Positions 5,429 through 10,911 of a stretch of 10,911 bases of DNA are shown here, in pieces. The notes beneath the pieces were generated by a model, which worked only from the letters and a program-made list of their open reading frames with translations, ran no database searches and was not told the origin of the DNA. Both the position numbers and the translations under genes were made by a program. Every line of letters begins with the position of its first letter. Position 1 is the stretch's first letter. The stretch lies in assembly GCA_003697105.1 (NCBI GenBank), contig RFFQ01000045.1, forward strand, positions 1-10,911, read 5' to 3'. The stretch is from Gemmatimonadota bacterium (lineage in GTDB: Bacteria > 4572-55 > J002).

Positions 5429-6868
5429 TTATTCATCATACCGGATGGCTTCCACCGGCATCAGTTTAGCGGCTTGCCATGCCGGATAAAGTGTTGCTAA
5501 GAAACTGATAATAATAGCCGTTACAAAAACCAAGAGTGGGTCTGACCAAACCACCTGCACCGGTAAATGATCCAATTGATAGACATCTGCCGCCAGCGAT
5601 ACAAATTTCCACCGTTTCAAGGAGAGGGCAATCAGATAACCCCCAACGCCGCCCAACAGCGTCCCAATAATGCCGATCACGAGTCCTTCCATGATGAAAA
5701 TCCGCAGGATCATTTGGGAATTTGTGCCCATGGCCTTCAAAATTCCGATTTCGCGGGTTTTTTCCATCACAATCATAATCAACGTGCTAACGACATTAAA
5801 TGCGGCGACAATGATGATCAGGGTTAAGATGAGGAACATCACAAGCTTCTGCAAGTTTAGCAATTCAAAAATTTGTTCGTTCATTTCAGTCCAGTCGGTC
5901 GCTCGATAGGGATAATCAAGCCGTTTGTTTAGAGCCAGTAAGGCATTCAAGGCAGATTCGCCGATCTGATCCCGTTGGGCATCTGTCAACCGGTCGGTAT
6001 CAAAATAGAGTCGATCTTGATACCGTTTCGCCACTTTTTTTAAGGGGGCTTCCGCTGCCGGATAGGCGGCGCGGTAGGCATTCCATTCGTTTTCAGTTAA
6101 TCGCACGTGTATGCCGTTCAAGGATTTTCGCAGGAGGGGTGCTTCGTAAATATCGCTGATGCGCAGTTCCAAGCCGGTGATTTTATCCCCCAGTTCAAAA
6201 AAATCCTGTGCGGTGGGAATCGACAGGTAGCAGAGGGTGGCGTTGTAATCATACAAGCCGGAGTCAAAAATACCGCTGACGATAAATCGCCGCATTTTGA
6301 ATGCCACATTGCTGATCCGGCTTAAATTGGGCGTGGTGGGGAGGGGGTATGCCAGCACGATGGTATCACCGGCGGCAACACCAACTTTCCGTGCCAGTTC
6401 GACTCCCACGAGCATCCGTCCCGGTATTTTCGGATCGGGATCGGAGTCCAGGTTGAATTCGCCCGCCACCAGCCGCTCGGAATCAATGAACACCTCTGCT
6501 TTTGCCTGCGGGTCAATCCCCCGCACAGCCACTCCATCGACTTGATCCCCGTTTAGAATCATTGCTTTGGCGTAGATGAACGGCGAAATGGACTCCACTT
6601 GTGGAATGTCTTCTAATCGGGCGGTCACTTGATCCACGTTCGTCATGCCGTCAGAGAAATATTCCAGTATGTACAAATGCGAATTGGCGGCAAGAATCGA
6701 GTCCCGAAATTGGGTTTGAAACCCGGTCATTACCGCCAACGTGACCAACAACGTGGCGACCCCGACAAACACCCCGCCGGTGGCAATCCATGCCGCAAAA
6801 GAGAGCAACGCATTTTTATTTTTGGCTCCCAGATGGTGGCGTACAACAAATCGTTCAAAAAAAAGCAT
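5429..6868 (-). CDS. LolC/LolE-family lipoprotein-releasing ABC transporter permease (FtsX-like)
   Basis: This is an inner-membrane permease of the MacB/FtsX superfamily, most like LolC/LolE, which with the ATPase LolD extract lipoproteins from the inner membrane for transfer to the outer membrane. One helix lies at about residues 22-48 (AAWIATGGVFVGVATLLVTLAVMTGF, family-typical). A large periplasmic domain spans about 50-340. Three C-terminal helices lie at about 342-366, 386-415 and 445-463. The cytoplasmic motif MEKTREIGILKAMGT (368-382) and the ending PAWQAAKLMPVEAIRYD are classic for LolC/E. At 479 residues it is about 80 longer than E. coli LolC; the excess seems to be an insertion at about 252-318, just before the conserved W-T-E-M-N segment. 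AGGA seven bases upstream of the ATG supports the start. No lolD ATPase gene lies in the window, so the partner must be elsewhere. Other FtsX-type transporters are the alternative. Confidence 0.85.
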   Translation of the reverse strand: MLFFERFVVRHHLGAKNKNALLSFAAWIATGGVFVGVATLLVTLAVMTGFQTQFRDSILAANSHLYILEYFSDGMTNVDQVTARLEDIPQVESISPFIYAKAMILNGDQVDGVAVRGIDPQAKAEVFIDSERLVAGEFNLDSDPDPKIPGRMLVGVELARKVGVAAGDTIVLAYPLPTTPNLSRISNVAFKMRRFIVSGIFDSGLYDYNATLCYLSIPTAQDFFELGDKITGLELRISDIYEAPLLRKSLNGIHVRLTENEWNAYRAAYPAAEAPLKKVAKRYQDRLYFDTDRLTDAQRDQIGESALNALLALNKRLDYPYRATDWTEMNEQIFELLNLQKLVMFLILTLIIIVAAFNVVSTLIMIVMEKTREIGILKAMGTNSQMILRIFIMEGLVIGIIGTLLGGVGGYLIALSLKRWKFVSLAADVYQLDHLPVQVVWSDPLLVFVTAIIISFLATLYPAWQAAKLMPVEAIRYDE

Positions 6869-6918
6869 TTCATAGTCCTATATTCGGCGCGTCTTCCGTT
6901 ATGGGTTTTTCTGTGCTC

Positions 6919-6947
6919 AATATGCGGTTTTCCTATCTTAGCGTCAA
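6919..6947 (-). promoter_or_regulatory. Candidate promoter of the Lol-type permease
   Basis: On the minus strand TTGACG (complement of 6942-6947) is followed by exactly 17 bases and CATATT (complement of 6919-6924). Transcription would start near 6912, leaving a leader of roughly 45 bases before the ATG at 6868. The arrangement copies that upstream of dapA. No operator is visible. Confidence 0.45.
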
Positions 6948-6959
6948 GAACTTTAATCG

Positions 6960-6988
6960 TTGACTTTTGATTCCGGGCATGTTATCAC
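6960..6988 (+). promoter_or_regulatory. Candidate promoter of the adenosyltransferase-MEMO operon
   Basis: TTGACT (6960-6965) is followed by a 17-base spacer and TATCAC (6983-6988), matching five of six and four of six consensus positions. The start of transcription would fall near 6995, about 48 bases before ATG 7043. It lies back to back with the permease promoter, the two -35 boxes being 12 bases apart, so one regulator could act on both. No cobalamin riboswitch is possible in so short a leader. Confidence 0.4.
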
Positions 6989-7042
6989 TGTATCCAAATT
7001 GCTATCTTTTTTCATCAAATTTATCAGGATGAGACCTTAATA

Positions 7043-7591
7043 ATGAAGATTTATACCAAAACAGGTGATACGGGGGAGACCGGTTTATTTGGCGGACCGC
7101 GGGTCTCTAAGGATCATTTGCGGATTCAGGCGTATGGCACGGTTGACGAGCTCAATTCCACGCTAGGGGTTGCCTTAGTTCACTGTTCTGATGAGGCTTT
7201 GCGCGAAATGCTACTTCACATTCAACATCAGTTATTTGTGCTAGGGGCAGATTTAGCGACGCCGCTGGAGACGAAATCGAGCTACATTCAGCGTATTCCG
7301 GCGGAAGCGGTCACGCAATTGGAGCAGTGGATTGACCAATTTGAGGCAGAATTGCCTCCGCTTACCCACTTCATTTTACCCGGGGGATCGATCTGTGGGG
7401 CGTTTTTACATCAGGCACGAACCGTTTGCCGTCGCGCAGAACGGTATATCATTGCGTTGTCACACGAGGCGTCGCTGAGTGAATTTGTGATTCCGTATAT
7501 CAACCGGTTGTCAGATTATCTGTTTGACGCCGCCCGGATTGCCAATGTTCGTGCCGGTACGACTGAAACTATCTGGAATTCCAACTCATAG
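7043..7591 (+). CDS. PduO-type ATP:cob(I)alamin adenosyltransferase
   Basis: This cytoplasmic enzyme transfers the 5'-deoxyadenosyl group of ATP to cob(I)alamin, giving adenosylcobalamin for radical isomerases. The N-terminal ATP-binding signature YTKTGDTGETGLFGG (residues 4-18) is exact for the family. Helical motifs follow: YGTVDELNSTLG (31-42), FILPGG (110-115), the basic cluster HQARTVCRRAER (123-134) and YINRLSDYLFDAAR (152-165). At 182 residues it is full length for the PduO/EutT-unrelated trimeric class. AGGATGAG (7026-7033) serves as the ribosome-binding site. It is the first gene of a two-gene operon with the MEMO-family gene, which starts 13 bases after its stop. No cobalamin-dependent enzyme gene lies within the window, so the user of the cofactor is not shown. 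Confidence 0.93.
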   Translation: MKIYTKTGDTGETGLFGGPRVSKDHLRIQAYGTVDELNSTLGVALVHCSDEALREMLLHIQHQLFVLGADLATPLETKSSYIQRIPAEAVTQLEQWIDQFEAELPPLTHFILPGGSICGAFLHQARTVCRRAERYIIALSHEASLSEFVIPYINRLSDYLFDAARIANVRAGTTETIWNSNS

Positions 7592-7604
7592 AGAGGAGAG
7601 AGGT

Positions 7605-8783
7605 ATGGAAAAGCCGAAATTACGCACCGATATTCAGGTGACCCCCTATCAGGATGCAGAAAATGTGGGCGTGCTGATTCAAGATGCCCTAATTGAAGGG
7701 CGCACGATGATGCTGAGTGACGGTGCGGTCTTGCTGATGTCTTTTATGGATGGTACAAGAACTATCCGTGATATTCAATCCGAAATTATGCGGCAAACGG
7801 GACAACTGGTTAATTCGGAAGAGATCGAACAATTTGTGCAACTGCTAGACAACCATTATTTACTGGATAACGCGAACTACCGCCAACGATTACGCACCCT
7901 TGCCGCCGAATACAAGCGGCTTGAGGCTCGCCCCCCCCTGATGGCAGATGCAGGCTATCCCGCTGACCCCCAACAATTGCGAGCGTTTTTGGATGACGTC
8001 TTCGCTCAGAGTGAAAATAGCCATCTGGATGGACGGCTCCCCGAAAAATTAAGCGGAATTGTCGCCCCCCATATCGACATCCCGCGCGGGCAGAACACCT
8101 ACGCCAAGGTTTACGGAGCGTTACGCAAATATGATCCCGCACAAACCTACATTGTACTCGGCGTCAATCATCAATACCCCACCCAGAACCCCTTTATTGC
8201 TACAGATCGCGCCTACCAGACACCGCTAGGCAAATTGCCGGTGGATACCGGTCTGCTCCATCAGCTCAACCAGCGGCTGGATTGGGATATACTGGAGGGA
8301 GAAATTGCCCACCGGGGGGAACATTCCATTGAGTTTCCGGCGCTTTTCCTGCGCTACCTTTACCCAGAGGCAGAGATGAAAATTGTCCCCATTTTAAGCA
8401 ACTATTACGATAAAACGGATGAGCGAGTTGAACGATTTATCCGGGCATTACGCGAGATTATCGCCGGGCGGGAAGATATTGTCCTGATTTCCAGTGTTGA
8501 TTTTTCGCATATTGGGCCGCAATTTGGCTGGCAACGGGAGGTCACACCGGCGGATATTGCCAGCACGGAACGGGAAGATCGGCTAACCATCGCGTTTTTG
8601 GAAAAAAATGACCCGGATGGTTTTTATGCGGATATTATGAAGGATCAAAACCGGCGAAATATTGATGCGTTAGGTGCCACGTATGTGTTTCAACGGGTAC
8701 TGGATAAACCCGGGGTGTTGATCCAGTACGAGCAAGCGTTTGACCCGTTGAATACGGTCACCTTTACCGGACTCATTTTTTAG
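7605..8783 (+). CDS. amrB: MEMO-family protein (AmmeMemoRadiSam system protein B) with extra N-terminal domain
   Basis: The protein has 392 residues, taking ATG 7605 as start because it follows a strong purine-rich site (AGAGGAGAGAGG, 7590-7603). An in-frame ATG at 7524 would overlap the upstream gene by 68 bases without such a site. Residues about 150-392 are a MEMO domain, related to the LigB class of extradiol dioxygenases. Visible conserved pieces are APHIDIPRG (154-162, H156), GVNH (H189), the segment AHRGEHSIEFPA (235-246, H236 and H240) and VDFSHIG (298-304, H302). The Cys-Gly pair usually found near the end of MEMO domains appears replaced by IDALGA (353-358). The first 90 residues, rich in short helices (around DGAVLLMSFMDGTRTI and EEIEQFVQLLDNHYLL), look like a PqqD-like winged-helix domain; this is an inference. 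The family's role in bacteria is not established. Neither an AMMECR1 gene nor a radical-SAM partner is nearby. Confidence 0.85.
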   Translation: MEKPKLRTDIQVTPYQDAENVGVLIQDALIEGRTMMLSDGAVLLMSFMDGTRTIRDIQSEIMRQTGQLVNSEEIEQFVQLLDNHYLLDNANYRQRLRTLAAEYKRLEARPPLMADAGYPADPQQLRAFLDDVFAQSENSHLDGRLPEKLSGIVAPHIDIPRGQNTYAKVYGALRKYDPAQTYIVLGVNHQYPTQNPFIATDRAYQTPLGKLPVDTGLLHQLNQRLDWDILEGEIAHRGEHSIEFPALFLRYLYPEAEMKIVPILSNYYDKTDERVERFIRALREIIAGREDIVLISSVDFSHIGPQFGWQREVTPADIASTEREDRLTIAFLEKNDPDGFYADIMKDQNRRNIDALGATYVFQRVLDKPGVLIQYEQAFDPLNTVTFTGLIF

Positions 8784-8871
8784 CTTGCTTGAGACCGCCG
8801 CAGACCCCGGGAAACGGGCTATTGAGTTTCAAATCCTGCCATAGAGATTCCAATGGTCAAACACTAATAAA

Positions 8872-8910
8872 AAGAGATGTCATCTATTAAGATGACATCT
8901 CTTCTTTTTT
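8872..8910. terminator. Bidirectional Rho-independent terminator
   Basis: AAGAGATGTCATCT (8872-8885) and its exact complement AGATGACATCTCTT (8890-8903) form a perfect 14-bp stem with the loop ATTA. On the plus strand C then six T residues follow (8905-8910), ending the adenosyltransferase-MEMO operon. On the minus strand the stem is followed by TTTATTAG, giving a run of five T residues with the stem end, so it can also stop the surface-protein transcript after it passes through the heptamer array. Confidence 0.9.
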
Positions 8911-9021
8911 AGCCGCTAGCTTCTAGCTTCTAGCCGCTAGCTTCTAGCTTCTAGCCGCTAACTTCTAGCTTCTAGTTTCTAGCTTCTAGCTTCTAGTTTC
9001 TAGCTTCTAGCTTCTAGCCTC
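8910..9021. repeat. Heptanucleotide tandem array, 16 units of TAGCTTC type
   Basis: Sixteen contiguous 7-base units run without any gap from the last T of the terminator to the base before the surface-protein stop codon. Nine units are exactly TAGCTTC; the variants are TAGCCGC (units 1, 4, 7), TAACTTC (unit 8), TAGTTTC (units 10, 13) and TAGCCTC (unit 16). Variants fall almost wholly in every third unit, giving a 21-bp higher-order repeat. Read from the minus strand, the direction of the adjoining gene, the unit is GAAGCTA. The array contains 14 CTAG tetramers and stop codons in all frames, so it is non-coding. It forms the 3' untranslated region of the surface-protein message. It lacks the spacer structure of CRISPR. 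Confidence 0.95.
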
Positions 9022-10911
9022 TTATTTCAGAAGCACCATCTGTTTGATGTCACTGAAGTTATCGGTGCTAACCCGGTAGAAGTAAACGCCGGATTTCACG
9101 GCTTGGCCATTGGCATCCGTACCGTCCCAAATCAATTGATGATAGCCGGCTTCCATCGTGCCATCCACCAATGTGCGTACCAAACGACCATTGACATCAT
9201 AGATTGCCAACGCAACGGATGCGCTCACCGGCAGATCAAATTGGATTGTGGTGCGCGGGTTAAATGGATTCGGGAAGTTTTGGCTGAGGCGATAGTGGTT
9301 CGGTATGTTCAACCCGTAACCGACCTTCACATTGCCTTCCGTCAGGGTGGCATTCAGACTGCCTTCGTTGTAGAGGAAGTCATCCAACGTAATGGTAGTT
9401 TCGCTATCCAATTCCCCGACAACACTAAATTCAAGGTTGAATAGCACGCCTTCGCCTTCTAGTGCTTTCACGCCATACGCCACCACTTGAATCCCGGTTT
9501 CTGTATTGGAAGTCACCAATGTCATCGCTTCCGATAAAGTACCTTCCGTCAGGATACGGTTGAAGTGGATCACGTTGGCATCAAATTGAACTGCCGTTTG
9601 GTAGGCGATAATGTCATCCTGAGTTAGGTCGCCAACGGTTACCGGAATCACAATGGTTTCTTCTGGCAGACCGTAGGTGGAACCGACGGTGGTTTCCACG
9701 GAGCGTGTCGCGACTGTTTTGCTGTCAAGTTGTTTACCGCTCGGGCGATCCAGTGCGGATTGCCAGTTTCCACTGACATCACCGTAGAGCACCGCATCAA
9801 AGTTCTGGTCGAACATATCTTCTTCCAGCGGGGTGTAGCTGTAGCTCATGGGCATAAAGGTCCAGCTACCGGTCAGGGAACTTTGGGGGACATAGGCCGC
9901 GAACTGGGCAATTCGGGCGGCATCAAATGGAGTGATTTCGCCGTCACCGGTGACTTCACCCGCCAACTCCTGATATTCATTGAATTCGTACAGCCCGATG
10001 GAAGCCTGCGCGACCCGTGCGGCATCAAACGCCGTAATTGTGCGGTATCCCGGGTCGCCTTCAAAATCGGCGTTCAGCACGTAGTCTCCCGGGCGGCGAG
10101 AAACGACCGTAAAGTTGCCATCGGCATCGGTCAAGGCGGTGGTGGTCGTTGTACCGATCAGCGACACCAACGCACCGGCAATGGCTTCTTCGTTGCTCCA
10201 GTAAGCGATGTTCCCGCTTACCGCAGGACCTTCGCCACCGCCGCCGCCAACACCTTGAACGAGGAAGTAATCCACAAACCAACCCTTGTAACCTTGCGAG
10301 TTGGTCGCCCCAAAACGGAAGCGGAAGGTAACGGTTTCACCGGCATAATCCGTGAGATCAAAGACTGCCGGCACCCAATCGCCACTATTACCGGTATAAC
10401 CTGGACCACCGCTCAAACCGACAACGGTCGGATCGGGGTAGCCACCTTCGGGGTTAATAATATTCCAGCTATCACCGCCATCAACCGAAATTTGGATTTG
10501 ACCGCCATCCCAGCCATCATTGGTATCATACCAGTGGTAGAAGTTCAAGGCATAGGGTCCGACGGCGGCGGATAACTCAAATTCAGGGGTGGTCAGGTAC
10601 TGGCTGGAGGGACCGTTGTAGTTGCCATCCAAATCCGTACCCCAGCAATTTTCACCTTCATAAGCGGATGCGGGACCACCGTTCGGGGTGGGGGTGCCCC
10701 ATTCCCATTCGCCGGTACCACTAAAGCCACCGTCATCTCCTTCAAAACTTTGGACAAACTGCAATTCAAAGTTCAGGATGTTGGTTTGTCCGGCATCAAC
10801 CGTAAATTCCGTGATGGCTTCCTGGTAGTTCGGTGCGGCGCAATGCACGGTATAGGTGTAGTTGCCCGGCACATTTCCGAAGTCATAAAATCCATTTTCG
10901 TCCGTCATCAC
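9022..10911 (-). CDS. Multidomain secreted surface protein with dockerin-like, cohesin-like and C-terminal sorting domains (N-terminus beyond window)
   Basis: Only the last 629 residues are visible; the first codon here is GTG inside a domain, so the gene continues past the right edge. Order in the visible part: end of a carboxypeptidase-regulatory-like beta domain (1-50, DENGFYDFGNVPGNYTY); a MAM/jelly-roll-like module (about 54-220, FEGDDGGFSGTGEWEWGTP to GWFVDYFLVQ); a Gly-rich linker (221-227); a second regulatory-like domain (about 229-283, TDADGNFTVVSRRPGDYVL); a dockerin-like pair (about 285-340, ITAFDAARVAQ and GEVTGDGEITPFDAARIAQ); a cohesin-like domain (about 415-531, VQFDANVIHF to GEGVLFNLEFSV); and a C-terminal FlgD-like/type IX-style sorting domain (about 535-629, LSQNFPNPFNP, IYDVNGRLVRTL, SGVYFYRV, ending QMVLLK). 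It is probably exported and surface-attached or released; peptidase activity, if any, would lie in the missing N-terminal part. The stop codon touches the heptamer array. Confidence 0.88.
   Translation of the reverse strand: MMTDENGFYDFGNVPGNYTYTVHCAAPNYQEAITEFTVDAGQTNILNFELQFVQSFEGDDGGFSGTGEWEWGTPTPNGGPASAYEGENCWGTDLDGNYNGPSSQYLTTPEFELSAAVGPYALNFYHWYDTNDGWDGGQIQISVDGGDSWNIINPEGGYPDPTVVGLSGGPGYTGNSGDWVPAVFDLTDYAGETVTFRFRFGATNSQGYKGWFVDYFLVQGVGGGGGEGPAVSGNIAYWSNEEAIAGALVSLIGTTTTTALTDADGNFTVVSRRPGDYVLNADFEGDPGYRTITAFDAARVAQASIGLYEFNEYQELAGEVTGDGEITPFDAARIAQFAAYVPQSSLTGSWTFMPMSYSYTPLEEDMFDQNFDAVLYGDVSGNWQSALDRPSGKQLDSKTVATRSVETTVGSTYGLPEETIVIPVTVGDLTQDDIIAYQTAVQFDANVIHFNRILTEGTLSEAMTLVTSNTETGIQVVAYGVKALEGEGVLFNLEFSVVGELDSETTITLDDFLYNEGSLNATLTEGNVKVGYGLNIPNHYRLSQNFPNPFNPRTTIQFDLPVSASVALAIYDVNGRLVRTLVDGTMEAGYHQLIWDGTDANGQAVKSGVYFYRVSTDNFSDIKQMVLLK

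Noticed and set aside
6629-6970. Plus-strand open frame of 113 codons over the permease start
   Set aside because: It runs antisense to the N-terminal helix of the permease and across its promoter; the product is a basic, unpatterned sequence.
7524-7604. Longer N-terminus for the MEMO-family protein
   Set aside because: It would overlap the adenosyltransferase gene by 68 bases, and the strong purine-rich site lies immediately before ATG 7605.
8910-9021. CRISPR array
   Set aside because: The units are contiguous 7-mers with no spacers, and no cas gene is present.
9890-10060. Cellulosome component
   Set aside because: Dockerin-like and cohesin-like modules occur in many non-cellulosomal surface proteins, and no glycoside hydrolase or scaffoldin repeat is visible here.
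9730-10575. Long plus-strand open frame (281 codons) antisense to the surface protein
   Set aside because: The minus-strand frame has a continuous set of recognisable domains. The plus-strand product resembles no family, has no good ribosome-binding site that I can see, and is explained by low stop-codon density opposite a GC-biased gene.

Overview
This window is ordinary bacterial chromosome with moderate G+C, carrying eight protein genes and no RNA genes, insertion sequences, CRISPR arrays or phage genes that I can recognise. The best clue to the organism is the large minus-strand surface protein at the right edge. It ends in a PNPFNP-type C-terminal sorting/FlgD-like domain, combined with dockerin-like, cohesin-like and carboxypeptidase-regulatory-like domains. 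This style is typical of the FCB group (Calditrichota, KSB1, Ignavibacteria, Marinimicrobia and relatives). A lipoprotein, a LolC/E-type permease and a sorting domain for outer-membrane secretion all point to a diderm. The phylum is an inference.

Layout. Positions 1-253 are a leader with a candidate promoter and a small hairpin. A tight plus-strand run follows: dapA (lysine/diaminopimelate synthesis), a YqiJ-type OB-fold membrane protein with a striking alternating acidic tract, and cheB. A hairpin plus T-run terminator (2976-3009) separates cheB from cheR, which carries a C-terminal TPR region. cheR is followed 22 bases later by a lipoprotein with two LEA14/WHy-like repeats. That lipoprotein gene converges on a minus-strand LolC/LolE-family permease (5429-6868). 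A 174-base divergent spacer with candidate promoters for both strands precedes a two-gene plus-strand operon: a PduO-type cob(I)alamin adenosyltransferase and a MEMO-family (AmmeMemoRadiSam B) protein with an extra N-terminal domain. This operon ends at a perfect 14-bp bidirectional terminator.

Between that terminator and the surface-protein stop codon lies a 16-unit heptanucleotide array (consensus TAGCTTC, 8910-9021) with a clear 21-bp higher-order period. The surface protein (9022 to the right edge) lacks its N-terminus in this window.

How the genes work together. CheB and CheR are the methylesterase/methyltransferase pair that sets receptor methylation, but no cheA, cheW, cheY or receptor gene is present here, so this is a detached adaptation module. 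The lipoprotein and the Lol-type permease both concern the lipoprotein envelope pathway, but they are on opposite strands and need not be linked in function. The most interesting items are the heptamer array, the acidic-tract YqiJ-like protein sitting away from any flotillin gene, the MEMO variant beside a cobalamin adenosyltransferase, the insertion in the Lol-type permease, and a single surface protein carrying both dockerin-like and cohesin-like modules. I see no clear case for a wholly new defence or mobile system.
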